In this document: positions 34,732-46,100 of the stretch, in pieces | Position numbering within the stretch: position 1 is the stretch's first letter | Layout of the letters: the number at the start of each line of letters is the position of its first letter | Assembly: GCF_963674925.1 (NCBI RefSeq) | Contig: NZ_OY771649.1 | Coordinates: 372,001 to 436,000, forward strand | Direction: 5' to 3' | DNA: 64,000 nucleotides | DNA from: an uncultured Draconibacterium sp. | GTDB lineage: Bacteria > Bacteroidota > Bacteroidia > Bacteroidales > Prolixibacteraceae | The notes under the pieces: model-generated | Database searches by the model: none | Told to the model about the DNA's origin: nothing | What the model saw: the letters and a program-made list of their open reading frames with translations, nothing else | Made by a program: the position numbers and the translations under genes

Positions 34732-37700
34732 TTAGAAATTTAACTGAAGACCAATTGACGCACTTTTGAAGGTTGGAGTTCCAATACCTGTACGACTTAA
34801 GTTATAGTTACTGCTGTTCCACATGGAGTAACCTGAAATTTCTTCCGGATCGATTGGCAGGTCGCGCAAATTATCGAAAGTGAAGAAGTTTTCGAGCGAT
34901 ACATAAACACGCAGGCTGCTCAGATTTGCTTTTTCAACCAATTGAGTTGGCAGCGTATAACCAAAAGTGATGTTTTTAATTCTCAGGTACGACATGTCAA
35001 GCAAATAGCGTGATTGTTGAACCAGGTTAAGCTTATTATTACTGTTGGCATTATTATATGGTCGTGGGTAGAAGGCATCTGTGCGGTCTTCTCTCCAGAA
35101 ATCAGTAGCCATTGCCTCAGGCATTGCACCGTCTGATGCGTTAAATCCAGGAATAGCAAAGAATCCGTTACCCCAAACATCGCGTTTGCCTACACCTTGA
35201 AGAAATACAGACAAGTCGAAACCTTTGTAGTCGGTATTAATTCTGAAACTATATTCGTAGCGAGGTGTGCTGTTACCGATTTTTTTCAAATCGCCATGGT
35301 CGTCTAAAAGACGGCTGCCATCGTTAATAACTCCGTCGCCATTCAGGTCTTTGAATTTTACATCGCCTGGTCCAAACATAAAGTTACCCGATTGCAGATA
35401 GCCTTGTGTTGCTGCATCTGAATCAGAAAGTTGGTAAACGTTTCTGTCGTCGGTAGATGTTACTGTTACCAATTCGCCATTTTCGTAAACAAAGTCGTCA
35501 GCCTGGTACAAACGGTCTGTTTCATAACCCCAGATCTCTCCGTAAGTTTTTCCTACATACCAGCTGTCAACAACCTGTGTCGATCCGTATTTGGTAATTT
35601 TTGTTTTTGCATCGGCTACTGTTGCCACTACGTTTAATCCCACTCCATTGCGGAAACGGTGGTTGTAGTCTAACTGCAATTCAAATCCGTTGGTACGCAA
35701 CGAACCAAAGTTGCCTTTTGGTGCCGATGTTCCGTAGGTAGTTGGAAGTCCTTCCTGTGGAACGATCATGTTTTCGGTATCGCGCTGGTACCAGTCGAAT
35801 GAAAGTCCCAGTTTGTTATCGATAAAACGAGCGTCGAAACCTAAGTCGAGCGTAGTAATATCTTGCCAGGTAATTGATGCAGCTACCGAGGCAGGCGTTC
35901 CGAAATCATAAAGTTTTGAACCGCCAATAATCCAGTTGTTGTATCCGCCCGACATGGTTGGAATGTACAATGAATTGTTTACAGTTTGGTCGCCAATTGT
36001 ACCCCACGATCCGCGAAGTTTTAACGAGCTAAGTACCGGTTGCAAATTTTTCATCCATTCTTCTTCGCTAACGCGCCATCCGGCAGAAAACGAAGGGAAC
36101 CAACGCCACTGAAGGTCGGTAGGGAATTTAGAAGTACCATCGTAACGCAGGTTGGCTTCTAAGAGGTATTTGTCTTTTAAGCTATAGTTGATACGGCCAA
36201 AAAATCCAAGTTGCGACTCCCATGCTTCGCTTCCGCCAGCGGTTTGAGTACCTGTGGCTAAATCGAACTGAGGGTTGTTATAGTCGATCAATTCAGTTTT
36301 TTGCGACCAGTTTGAAGCAACGTCATAAGCTACCCGGTTCATACCGGCCATAAAGTTGAACTTATGTATTTCGTCTAAAGTAAGATCATAAGTGGTATTT
36401 AAATTAATTGTTGACCACTTTTTGTTTTGAGCAATACGATAAATACGGTCAGGATTGGCACCCACTCCGGTGTATGTTAACAAGTTCAGTTCGTAGGCTT
36501 CCATAGCACCATCGGCAGTTGAAGCCACTTGCTCGCCGGCATTGTTTACATAGATGCGGCTGCCGCTTTCGTCGTATTTTGGCAATGCCGAACTCCAGCT
36601 GTTACGTGCTGTGTAACGTGTTCCCGGGCGTCTGTTAATATACTCCTGGTTGGCATAAGTATAATCGAAGTTAATATTCCAGTCGTCAACCGGAGTAATA
36701 ACAAAACCACCGTTCATGCTGGTGTAATTGGTTTCCTGAAATGCAGTGTTAGCCTGTGCAACTTCCGATACAGGGCTCCTGATCGGGTCTCCCTCTTCAG
36801 TTGTTAAAGGATAAACCGGGCTCCAGCGGTAAAGATATAACCATGGATCGGCAGTGGTTGAAGCTGTTGCATAAGGATATCTTTTTACACGTTTTGAGAA
36901 AATCGATCCTCCGTGAACTTTCAACCAGCTGTTAACTTCAGTTCCAACTTTTATCGAACCATTGTAACGTTTAAAATCATCTTCTTTGGCTGTTTTCATC
37001 ATACCATTTTGGTCGAGGTAACCAAAGCCAATATTAAAGTCGGTTTTGCCTGTTTTTCCGTTAACCGAAAGGTTATGTTGCTGACTTGGTGTCCATTCTT
37101 CAATCATATAATCGTAAGGATCATAAGTACGCAAACCAAGTTTGTATCCGTTGGCATCAACATACCAGTCGCGTCCGTAAAGCATTGGGTCATTTGGTTT
37201 TACAACATCGCCCCATTGTTCCTCCCACTGTGCTGCTCTTTCGTAGCTGTCGCGGGTAACTTTCCAGAAAGCGCCGGTAGCTGTTGCACCAACTCTTTCG
37301 GCTGCCAAAATTGAATACTCCAACGCTTCAACTCCACCCATTTCAATTTTTTTCGAAATGTTTTGGAACGAAAGGTTTGCAGAGTAAGAGATATTCACGC
37401 TTTCGGTTGAAGCACCTTTTTTAGTGGTAATAAGGATTACACCAAAAGCACCTTTTGCTCCGTAAATCGATGCTGATGCAGCATCTTTCAGAACAGAAAT
37501 AGAAGCAATGTCGTCGGGATTAACCAGCTGGATAGAAGGTATCTCAACGTTGTCGAGCAAGATCAGAGGAGCGGTACCTCCTTCAAATGATGCCAGCTGA
37601 CCACGAATTTTCAAAATAGGGTCGGATCCAACTTCTCCACTTGGAACAACAACGTTCAAACCCGGAGTAAGACCTTGTAAACCACGACCTACATCGGGGA

Positions 37701-38097
37701 TTGGTCTTGCTTCCAGTTCTTTGGTGTTAACAGATGCAACGGCTCCTGTTAAGTTAGTTTTTTTCTGAATTCCGTAACCCACCACCACAACTTCGTCCAA
37801 TTCTTCCGACGAAGGTTTTAGAAAGAAATTGTAAGTTGATGCATCACCAACTACAACCTCCTGTGGTTCCATACCAATAAAACTAACCTTTATGGTGGAA
37901 TTAGTACTGACGGTAATTTGGTACTGCCCGTCAATATTAGTAACAACACCATTGGTGGTTCCTTTTTCAAGGACCGACACACCAGGTAGTGGTTCGTTTG
38001 TCGACTCTTCCCGTATTACACCGGAAATCTGACGTTTCTGCGCAAAAACCATAATGCCCATGCACAGAAAAAGAATAAATAATAAGCCTTTCTTCAT
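34732..38097 (-). CDS. SusC/RagA-family TonB-dependent outer-membrane transporter
   Basis: A 1121-residue outer-membrane importer powered by TonB. Order: signal peptide (1-19), carboxypeptidase-regulatory-like domain (22-105, ISGVIREESTNEPLPGVSVL), the SusC-type plug (about 110-230, with LDEVVVVGYGIQKKTNLTGA and GAFGVILITTKKG), and a 22-strand barrel that ends in GLQLNF. The pair with the SusD gene 13 bases downstream is the hallmark of a Bacteroidota polymer-uptake locus. No in-frame break is seen. Confidence 0.95.
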   Translation of the reverse strand: MKKGLLFILFLCMGIMVFAQKRQISGVIREESTNEPLPGVSVLEKGTTNGVVTNIDGQYQITVSTNSTIKVSFIGMEPQEVVVGDASTYNFFLKPSSEELDEVVVVGYGIQKKTNLTGAVASVNTKELEARPIPDVGRGLQGLTPGLNVVVPSGEVGSDPILKIRGQLASFEGGTAPLILLDNVEIPSIQLVNPDDIASISVLKDAASASIYGAKGAFGVILITTKKGASTESVNISYSANLSFQNISKKIEMGGVEALEYSILAAERVGATATGAFWKVTRDSYERAAQWEEQWGDVVKPNDPMLYGRDWYVDANGYKLGLRTYDPYDYMIEEWTPSQQHNLSVNGKTGKTDFNIGFGYLDQNGMMKTAKEDDFKRYNGSIKVGTEVNSWLKVHGGSIFSKRVKRYPYATASTTADPWLYLYRWSPVYPLTTEEGDPIRSPVSEVAQANTAFQETNYTSMNGGFVITPVDDWNINFDYTYANQEYINRRPGTRYTARNSWSSALPKYDESGSRIYVNNAGEQVASTADGAMEAYELNLLTYTGVGANPDRIYRIAQNKKWSTINLNTTYDLTLDEIHKFNFMAGMNRVAYDVASNWSQKTELIDYNNPQFDLATGTQTAGGSEAWESQLGFFGRINYSLKDKYLLEANLRYDGTSKFPTDLQWRWFPSFSAGWRVSEEEWMKNLQPVLSSLKLRGSWGTIGDQTVNNSLYIPTMSGGYNNWIIGGSKLYDFGTPASVAASITWQDITTLDLGFDARFIDNKLGLSFDWYQRDTENMIVPQEGLPTTYGTSAPKGNFGSLRTNGFELQLDYNHRFRNGVGLNVVATVADAKTKITKYGSTQVVDSWYVGKTYGEIWGYETDRLYQADDFVYENGELVTVTSTDDRNVYQLSDSDAATQGYLQSGNFMFGPGDVKFKDLNGDGVINDGSRLLDDHGDLKKIGNSTPRYEYSFRINTDYKGFDLSVFLQGVGKRDVWGNGFFAIPGFNASDGAMPEAMATDFWREDRTDAFYPRPYNNANSNNKLNLVQQSRYLLDMSYLRIKNITFGYTLPTQLVEKANLSSLRVYVSLENFFTFDNLRDLPIDPEEISGYSMWNSSNYNLSRTGIGTPTFKSASIGLQLNF

Positions 38098-38164
38098 GAT
38101 AGATAAGGATTTTGAATTTGAATTAAATTAATGTTTGTTCTCATAATGTTTATATTTGTTGCGT

Positions 38165-38178
38165 ATGATACAATATTC
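38165..38178. promoter_or_regulatory. TACAATATT motif upstream of susC
   Basis: TACAATATT at 38169-38177 lies in the 111-bp gap upstream of susC. It matches nine bases of the perfect palindrome TACAATATTGTA at 42498-42509 upstream of the first gene of the locus. Shared placement at two gene starts controlled by one candidate regulator makes it a possible operator half-site. Confidence 0.35.
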
Positions 38179-38208
38179 AATAAATCAATGCATTAGTGTG
38201 TCGGGTAA

Positions 38209-41200
38209 TTAATTAATAGTGTTAATTGATTTTGGGTCACTTCTTTTTATTTCATCATAAAATGCCTGCAAAATATTGGTTCTGACATTCAGTTTACCAA
38301 GCACATTTCCCTCGCGCGTTGGGTAAACACGATTGCTCAGAAAAATGTAAATGAGGTTATAAGTAGGATCGGTCCAAACAAATGTTCCGGTAAACCCTGA
38401 ATGCCCGAAACTTTCGGGGCTCACTCCCGGACACGGATAACTTTGCTCCGGGCTAAGTTCATTGTTGTTCAAAAGCGGTTTGTCAAAGCCCAATCCCCGG
38501 CGGTTGTTGTTGTCAGGAAACTGAACACGTGTAAATTCTTTCATGGTTGTCGGACTCAGATATTGTTCACCGCCGTAGGTGCCCATTTGCATGTACATCT
38601 GAATTAGTTTCGCCAGATCGTTGGCATTGGCAAAAAGCCCTGCATTTCCTGCCACGCCTCCGAAAACAGCAGCAGCTTCGTCGTGTACCGTGCCCTGAAT
38701 TTGCTGTTTCCGGTAGTACGAATCGTATTCTGTTGGAACAATGCGGCTTTTCGGGAATTTGGTTAAGGGATTGTAAGTAATATTATAGGCCCCAAGCGAG
38801 TGGTAGTAACTGGCATCTAAGAAATCGGTGTAAGCCTGCCCTGAAAGGTTTTCGGTGATTTGCGGAATAAGAAGGAATGATAGTCCGCTGTACACATATT
38901 TACCCGGAGGATTCAACTTCGATTTCCGGATATCCTTGTAGATCTTTTTCTTGAAATCGTTTTTGAGAAACAGGTTCGGAGCAACTTCCAGCTGAAAATC
39001 GTCTGTTTTTTGAACGGAATACCAACGGTTCTTTAGCTGCCCGTCTTTTGCTGTTTCCGACCAGTAATTGAGGTAAGGGATTAACCCCGCCTGATGGGCC
39101 AGAATCTCGCGCCAGCCCAGATCTTCTTTATCCGACGAGTGAAACAAACGTTTTTTCCAGTCGGGCCAGTAAGCTGAGATTTTGTCGTCGATATTGATTT
39201 TACCTTCGTCGCTAAGTTTGAGCACGGCAGCTAGTGCTCCCGATACTTTGGTTACCGAAGCCAGATCGTAAAGGTCGTTTTCCGAAACCGGAATACGGTT
39301 CTCGTAGGTGTGATAACCATAGGTTTTTCGGAATACTATTTTACCATCTTTTGCCGCTAATACGCTGCAGCCCGGTGTTGCCCGTTTAGCAATGGCATCG
39401 CTAACAAGCGAATCGATACGGTGATTCAATCGTGTGCTGTTCATTCCAACTTCTTCAGGAATGGTGTATTTCATACGAACAGCTTTGTCGATGCTTAGTC
39501 CGTCGCCAATTTTATAGTAGTTGCCAAGACTTACCGGAAGTTTCCCCGATGCTCCAATACCTCCAAAAATCTGCTGAGCAGCTAATTCCTGCACCAGCGA
39601 GTCTTTTTGATAGGCCATTATCAAACCGGCCGGAGGAGTGAAATTGTGGATTTCTGTTAAAGCATACGGACTGGAAAAGAATACAACAATTGACTTTTTG
39701 TTATTCGATAAATAGTGCAGCAGATTTTCGGTTTCGTTAGTTAGACCATAAGGCCTTTTGGGTCTTGCCTTTTGCAGGCTGCCCACCTGCATCGACCGCC
39801 TTGTTTTGCTTTCGTACAAATGCAGGCCGGCAATTACCAGGTTATAATCCTGAAGTTTAGCTTTAACAGAATTTAGTTCTTCTTCCGTAAACTGTTCAGG
39901 AAGGAAAAAATTATCTGTTTTTGTGTATTTCGAAAGCATCGACTGGAAAGGAGTTTCTGTTGTTTCTCCAATGGTAAGGCAGGCGATTTTTAAGGTATCA
40001 AGGCCTTTTAGCGGTATTAAATCGTTTTGGTTTTCCAGCAGTGTTAACGAAGCTTCGATCAATTTTCTTTTTACCAGTTCGGCTTGTGGGGTGTTCAAAT
40101 CTTCCATCAGGTTGACACGCGAAACCGGAGCCGGTTTAATTAAGCCTGCATCGTATTTGGCAGCCAGTACTTTCCGGCATTTAAAATCTATTTCATCTTG
40201 TGTTAATAGCCCCGATTCAATGGCTTTTTTAATTCCGGTAATGGTTAGTTCCACATCTTTCGGAAATTCAATCACATCGTTACCGGCTTTTAGCGCCAAC
40301 GCCTCAATTTCGCCGGGTTCTCCAAAACTTTTGGCACCGGCCATATTCATGGCATCGGTAACAACCAGGCCATGGTAATTCCATTCATCGCGAAGAATCC
40401 CGTTGAGTATTTTTGTCGAAAGGCTGGATGGAATTCCTTTTGTGCTGTCAATTTCAGGAACATTTAAATGGGCACTCATTACACCCGCAACTCCTTGTTT
40501 GGTCAATTCATTAAACGGATACAGCTCAACTGAATCCAGTCGTTCGCGCGAATAAGGAACCAACGGAAGGGTAAGGTGTGAATCGGTTTGCGTATCTCCA
40601 TGTCCGGGGAAATGTTTGGCAATTGCCAGGATATTATTTTCCTGCAAGCCTTCCATATAAGCAATACCACACGTTGTAACTTGTTTGGGTGATTCGCCAA
40701 ACGAACGCATCCCGATAATTGGATTTAGTGGCTGGGTATTTATATCGACAACGGGGCCAAGGCTAACCTGAACACCCAAACGTGTCATCTGTTTGGCCAT
40801 TTCCGTGGTGGCCTGTTTTATCAATTCCGGATTGTGCGAGGCGCCCATCATCATATTGTAAGGAAAAGGCATTACGCCGGGAAGTCGCATTCCGGCTCCC
40901 CATTCAGCGTCCATGGCTACAAACAGCGGCGTTTGTGCCGAAGCTTGATAAAAATTGGTGAGTTCAGCTTGTTTAACCGGATCGCCCGTAAAGAAGATCA
41001 CACCTCCGAGATTGTATTTTTTAATCAGCCCGGCTACTTTTAACTGGCCTGCTATGTTTTTGTCAGCTGCGGTGTTTACCCATATTAACTGAGCTATGCG
41101 CTGTTCGGCCGATAGGGATTGAAATACAGAATCTACCCAATGGTTTTTGGCGGTTTCAGCAGGCTGTGTTTGTGCCATAGCAGTTCCCTCGATTGCAAAA

Positions 41201-41244
41201 AATACAAGTAGTAGTAAGACAGTTTGTTTTATGTTCCAGATCAT
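38209..41244 (-). CDS. NagZ-type GH3 glucosaminidase fused to AmiE-like serine hydrolase
   Basis: A 1011-residue exported two-enzyme protein (signal to about residue 24). Residues 35-390 are a family-3 N-acetylglucosaminidase with the NagZ dyad motif KHFPGHGDTQTDSH (210-223) and nucleophile Asp297 in GLVVTDAMNMAG. A GH3 C-terminal region follows (about 400-610). From about 630 a class C beta-lactamase/AmiE-like domain is present: SVTK near residue 661, YSG (KYVYSGLSFLL) and HSG (GHSGFTG). In Bacillus, separate NagZ and AmiE strip GlcNAc and the peptide stem from muropeptides before NamZ acts. Here both steps are in one polypeptide, with namZ downstream. Amidase specificity of the second domain is inferred; esterase activity is the alternative. 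Confidence 0.88.
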   Translation of the reverse strand: MIWNIKQTVLLLLVFFAIEGTAMAQTQPAETAKNHWVDSVFQSLSAEQRIAQLIWVNTAADKNIAGQLKVAGLIKKYNLGGVIFFTGDPVKQAELTNFYQASAQTPLFVAMDAEWGAGMRLPGVMPFPYNMMMGASHNPELIKQATTEMAKQMTRLGVQVSLGPVVDINTQPLNPIIGMRSFGESPKQVTTCGIAYMEGLQENNILAIAKHFPGHGDTQTDSHLTLPLVPYSRERLDSVELYPFNELTKQGVAGVMSAHLNVPEIDSTKGIPSSLSTKILNGILRDEWNYHGLVVTDAMNMAGAKSFGEPGEIEALALKAGNDVIEFPKDVELTITGIKKAIESGLLTQDEIDFKCRKVLAAKYDAGLIKPAPVSRVNLMEDLNTPQAELVKRKLIEASLTLLENQNDLIPLKGLDTLKIACLTIGETTETPFQSMLSKYTKTDNFFLPEQFTEEELNSVKAKLQDYNLVIAGLHLYESKTRRSMQVGSLQKARPKRPYGLTNETENLLHYLSNNKKSIVVFFSSPYALTEIHNFTPPAGLIMAYQKDSLVQELAAQQIFGGIGASGKLPVSLGNYYKIGDGLSIDKAVRMKYTIPEEVGMNSTRLNHRIDSLVSDAIAKRATPGCSVLAAKDGKIVFRKTYGYHTYENRIPVSENDLYDLASVTKVSGALAAVLKLSDEGKINIDDKISAYWPDWKKRLFHSSDKEDLGWREILAHQAGLIPYLNYWSETAKDGQLKNRWYSVQKTDDFQLEVAPNLFLKNDFKKKIYKDIRKSKLNPPGKYVYSGLSFLLIPQITENLSGQAYTDFLDASYYHSLGAYNITYNPLTKFPKSRIVPTEYDSYYRKQQIQGTVHDEAAAVFGGVAGNAGLFANANDLAKLIQMYMQMGTYGGEQYLSPTTMKEFTRVQFPDNNNRRGLGFDKPLLNNNELSPEQSYPCPGVSPESFGHSGFTGTFVWTDPTYNLIYIFLSNRVYPTREGNVLGKLNVRTNILQAFYDEIKRSDPKSINTIN

Positions 41245-41280
41245 TTCTGTATGCTGTTAAAAAATAGGATTTATGACGGT

Positions 41281-42390
41281 TTAAACTTTTATGAATATTT
41301 TCTTTTGGTAAAGGATTCGGGCAATCAGCCAGAAAAAGGCAACATGGGTAAGTGCAAATAGTAGCGAGCCGTTTAGCGGCCCTGCCAGTGGTTCAAATAC
41401 CTGGTGATAAAGCCAGCTGTATCCGTTGGTTACTTGCCCCTCGCTATTCGTGAATTTAATTACCCGTGTTAGTGTATTGGCCCATAAGCCCGAAAGAGCA
41501 AAAATGAACAATGGATTCATTCCGAAAACCACAAAAAAGGATGTCCATTTTTTGTACAATTTTATATCGATGATCCAAATGAGTGCTGCCAGTACAACAG
41601 AAGCCCAACCTGCTGTATATAATACATAAGAGCTTGTCCATAGCGGCTTGTTGATAGGGAAAACCAATCCCCACACTAAACCTGCAGCAATACCTGCCAG
41701 CCCGCCAAGAAAAAGCCAACGCGGGATTTTTGTCTCTTCTGTTTTATGGATAAGAGCACCTGCCATATAGCCCAACAGCGCAGTAACAATCGCCGGAATG
41801 GTGCTCAGCAGGCCTTCAGGATCGAACGGAATGCCAAAACCATGATACATGTGGTTTTCGCCAAGAATTGCCCGGTCGAAAGGTAGCGTTGCATTGCCTT
41901 CTAAACTAAAAGGCGCTTCGTTGCCAAAGTAGAACAGGATACCCCAATACAGTAAAAGTATGGCTCCGGAAATGTAGGGCAACCACGATTTTTTAGCTGA
42001 GAGTACTATTAATGATGTAATACCGTAAACAATGGCTATGCGCTGAAGAACACCCAAAATGCGTAGTTTCGAGAAATCTTTGGCCCATTGCGGAAATGAA
42101 TTGAGAAACAAACCGATGGCAAAAATTAGAATTGCTCTTTTTGCCAGGCGTTTAAACGATTCCTGATTTAAGGTATTTCCATATTTTGAGAATGAAAAGT
42201 ACATTGAAACTCCCACAATAAACAGGAAGAAAGGAAAAACGAGGTCGGTAGGTGAACACCCGTTCCATGCCGAGTGTTTTAGAGGTTTATAGATGTATGA
42301 CCAACTGCCGGGATTGTTAACCGTGATCATTGCCACTATGGTTAAACCGCGCAGAACATCAAGAGCCAGATACCGTTTTACTGTTTTCAT
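41281..42390 (-). CDS. HGSNAT/NagX-like membrane acyltransferase (COG4299)
   Basis: A 369-residue inner-membrane protein with about ten helices. The opening RYLALDVLRGLTIVAMITVN and the block CSPTDLVFPFFLFIVGVSMYFSF are diagnostic of heparan-alpha-glucosaminide N-acetyltransferase-like proteins (DUF5009/NagX). Relatives accompany amino-sugar catabolism genes and may acetylate or transport glucosamine. It is the first gene of the leftward peptidoglycan locus, 36 bases before the NagZ-fusion gene, with a candidate promoter at 42451-42485. Confidence 0.83.
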   Translation of the reverse strand: MKTVKRYLALDVLRGLTIVAMITVNNPGSWSYIYKPLKHSAWNGCSPTDLVFPFFLFIVGVSMYFSFSKYGNTLNQESFKRLAKRAILIFAIGLFLNSFPQWAKDFSKLRILGVLQRIAIVYGITSLIVLSAKKSWLPYISGAILLLYWGILFYFGNEAPFSLEGNATLPFDRAILGENHMYHGFGIPFDPEGLLSTIPAIVTALLGYMAGALIHKTEETKIPRWLFLGGLAGIAAGLVWGLVFPINKPLWTSSYVLYTAGWASVVLAALIWIIDIKLYKKWTSFFVVFGMNPLFIFALSGLWANTLTRVIKFTNSEGQVTNGYSWLYHQVFEPLAGPLNGSLLFALTHVAFFWLIARILYQKKIFIKV

Positions 42391-43107
42391 TAATCGTTTT
42401 TAAGGTAATCAGGTTGTTGACTTTCTTCCATTTTGTCAGAAGAAGGTCCTCAAATATAAAGTATTTTTGTAATATGTATGACAAAAATGTAAAAAATTAC
42501 AATATTGTATTTTTTTTACAAAAAGATGTAATTGATATTTAATGGTGTCAATATGTTGTCAAATTGCATGAATGTAAGTCGAAACGGCTGTTTAGCGATG
42601 AATGAAGACTGCTTGTATTTTGATTTTTAGCCCGCATTATACCATTTATTATAAGGTATAATATAATATGTAATACAAATACAGCTGCTTTGCTTTAGCC
42701 TAAAGTCTGACGGCTTTGATTTTCAGTACATATTTAAACCATTTCGGGCCAAATGATTTAATTGATTAGGCCTTATAAATTTTTGTGAAACACAAACAAA
42801 TTAGTTTTTTACACCAGAGTAATGATTACGTTGTCGCCAAAAGTACAGTAAGGAATTTATGTTTCTCCTGGAAACGAATAAAATCGATAAGCGAATGGAG
42901 AATGTTGGTTTATTTAGTATTAGTGTTGGATTGGTACTTGGTAAACAAAACCTACAAACTTGAGCCGTACGAACCATTTTCTGCTCATTTCTGTTAAACA
43001 GGTATATCTGCAGAGATATTTTTTACTGTTAAGCAAAGGTTTTTGTTTTTTTGAGAGTATCTTTTTTCCTATCATTGTAGTGAGGACAATAATTTCGGAG
43101 GGTAATA
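42391..43107. promoter_or_regulatory. 717-bp divergent control region of the peptidoglycan locus
   Basis: No convincing gene is present between the acyltransferase start and the hybrid-sensor start. It is AT-rich. It contains a leftward TATATTTG -7 box (complement of CAAATATA at 42451-42458) with TTTG at 42482-42485 (23-base spacer, slightly long), a perfect palindrome TACAATATTGTA at 42498-42509, and a perfect inverted repeat ATTATACC-N11-GGTATAAT at 42636-42662. These are candidate sites for the divergent AraC-type regulator. Confidence 0.5.
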
Positions 43108-46100
43108 ATGAGGATGATAAGATACATACTAATAAGCTTGTTTAGCTTACTGATTGCTGGTTTATCTATAGCTCAAAATAAGAGTAATGTCCATTTTTAT
43201 AACCTCAACGACAAATTCGGAATTTCCTTGCGTGAAACCAATTCGGTGTGTGGCGACGATGATGGATTTATCTGGGTGTCGTCGAAAATGGGGATCATTC
43301 GCTATACCCAGGATGATGTCAGAATTTATCAGCTTCCGTACGAAAGCACAAATGTGGTAACCGCTGAATTAACCTACAGCCAAAATACACTGTATGTTTT
43401 TACCAATGCCGGACAGATATTCAAATACAATTCGATTAAAGACCGTTTTGAATTGCTTATCAATTTGTCGCGGGTTCTTCGAAATCCCTATTTAGGTGTT
43501 TCGGGAATGCTTGTCGATCACGAAAATCGTTTATGGATCTCGTCAACCACGGGGTTGTATTATTTCAGCAAAGAAAATGGGCTTAAGGCAACCACTGCGG
43601 TAAACAACGTTTTGGCAATGACCTGGTACGATACTGAAAACATTATTTATGCTGAAAACAATGAGTTGAAACTGTTCAATATTCATGAGTTGGTTTACAA
43701 ACCATTTTATAAATTTCCGGCTGATGGAGGATATAATATTTCCACTTTATTACACGACGATCAGCAGGATCTTTGGTGGATAGGAACAATGGGGAGCGGG
43801 CTTTTTGTGTTTGATGGTAAAGCGGAACAGAAACTGACTACCATTGAGGATATACCCAACCAGCCAATATTGGCAATTGAGAATTTTACAGCATCATCGG
43901 TGTTAATTGGTATCGACGGGCAGGGGGTTTGGGAGTTGGATAAAAACAGCCACGATGTTCTTGCCGTAATGAAAGAGGACGTTGACAACATGGGGTCGAT
44001 AAAAGGTAATGGTGTTTATGATATTTACCGCGACAAGAATAACCGGGTATGGGTATGTACCTACAGTGGGGGAGTATCGTACTTAGATATGGCAAACCCA
44101 ATTGTAACCCAAATCAATCATATTGCAAATAATAATAACTCGCTTGTAAATAACGATGTTAACGCTGTGTTGGAAGACAGTAACGGAAATTTCTGGTTTG
44201 CAACCAATAACGGAATCAGTTTCAGGAATAACACAACGAAACAATGGAAATCCTTTTATCACGATAATGAAAAACAAGCACAGGTATTTTTAACCTTAGA
44301 AGAGGATAGCCGGGGACGTATTTGGGCCGGTTCGTATTCATCGGGCGTTTATTTGCTCGATAATAAAACTGGTGCAGAATTAAAACACCTGAGTCTCGAA
44401 TCAACCGACGGGAAGTTTGGGAATAATTTCGTATTTGAAATAATTGATGATCAAAATGGCAAATTCTGGATTGGTGGCGTTCGCGGAGATTTAATCTGGT
44501 ATGACATTAAAACCGACACTTACACTTCGTATTGGAATATTACGGTGGGTAAGTTGCTGAATTATACGGAGAACAAATTGTTAATTGGGAATACCAACGG
44601 ATTGGTTCAGTTTGATATAAATACAGGGAGAACCGAAACCATTGTAGAAGGGTATATTGTAAACGATATATATCTGAAAGATAATGTGGCATGGCTTTGT
44701 ACCGTAGGGAGTGGTATAATTCGTTACGATTTTATTACCCACAAGCAGGAGAATATTACCGTGGATGACGGTTTGCCATCTAACTTTGTTTCGAGTATTC
44801 AGTACATGGATGGTTATTACTGGATTGGTACCGAACAGGGACTTTGCCGTTTAAAACAAAGCGACCGGTCGATTTTGACCTTTAATGCCTTGCCTGCGAT
44901 AAGTAATGTATCGTACAACCTGAGGGCCATTCAAGTGCTGGATGGCAAAAGATTAATGATGGGAACCAACAACGGTGCATTAATTTTCGATCCGAACGAG
45001 ATTAAACCGGTTCAGAATAACGGAAGTATATTCCTGCAGGAACTTACCGTTTCGGGACGTTCAATTCACGAACTCGAAACTCCATCGCTCACAAAACCTT
45101 TAAACGATCTTGAAAAACTGTCGTTAAAATATACTCAGAATACCATTAGTCTGGAAATGCTGCCAATTGGGGTAACATCTCCGGGAGCCCGTTTCTCATG
45201 GAAAATGGAAGGTCTTGACGCCGAATGGACAAAACCCGCCAACAACAAAATTTTGTCCTATTCCAATATTCCAAGTGGGGATTATACGTTACGGATAAGA
45301 ATGTATGACAGTTCGAATACTCAACTTCTTGCCGAACGCGATATAAAACTTCATGTAATTCCACCGTATTGGGCCACCTGGTGGTTCCGGATACTGATAA
45401 TTCTATTCGTTTTTGGCCTGGTTGTGTTTATTATGGTTTACTACATCGAGAACCTTAAAAAAGTACACTCCGAGGAGAAAATTCGCTTTTTTGCCAATAC
45501 TGCGCACGATATTCGTACCTCGTTAACACTTATAAAAGGACCGGTTGAAGAATTGAACAAAGAGCCCGTGCTAACATCAAAAGGGCACCATTATTTACAT
45601 TTGGCAACAGAACAAACACAAAAGCTGTTAAATGTGGTAACCCAGCTGATGGATTTTCAGAAATCAGACATTGGAAAAGAACGTATTTCGTTGCAAATGG
45701 TTGATGTGGTGAAGGCCATTAAAAACCGGGTTGTGATGTTTGAGTCGTATGGTAACAGTAAAAATATTGAGATTCATTTTACCTCAAATTTATCGGAGTT
45801 TCATGCGGCTATCGACGAAACACTGATCGATAAGGTTGTTGATAATCTTATTTCAAACGCCATAAAATATTCGAATTCCGATAGCGATGTAAATATAAGT
45901 TTAAATTGTACCGAACACCGATGGGTTTTGGAGGTGCAGGATTTTGGAATAGGAATAAGCAAAAAAGCGCAACGTCAGCTTTTTAAAGAGTACTACCGGG
46001 CCGAAAATGTGGTGAACTCCAAAATTGTTGGATCCGGAATTGGCTTATTGCTGGTGAAAAATTATGTGAATCTGCACGGCGGAAAAATAAATTGTATTAG

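Noticed and set aside
42785..43145. Small plus-strand frames (about 60-70 residues) before the hybrid sensor
   Set aside because: No coherent composition or start signal, and one overlaps the sensor start. The region reads as AT-rich control DNA.
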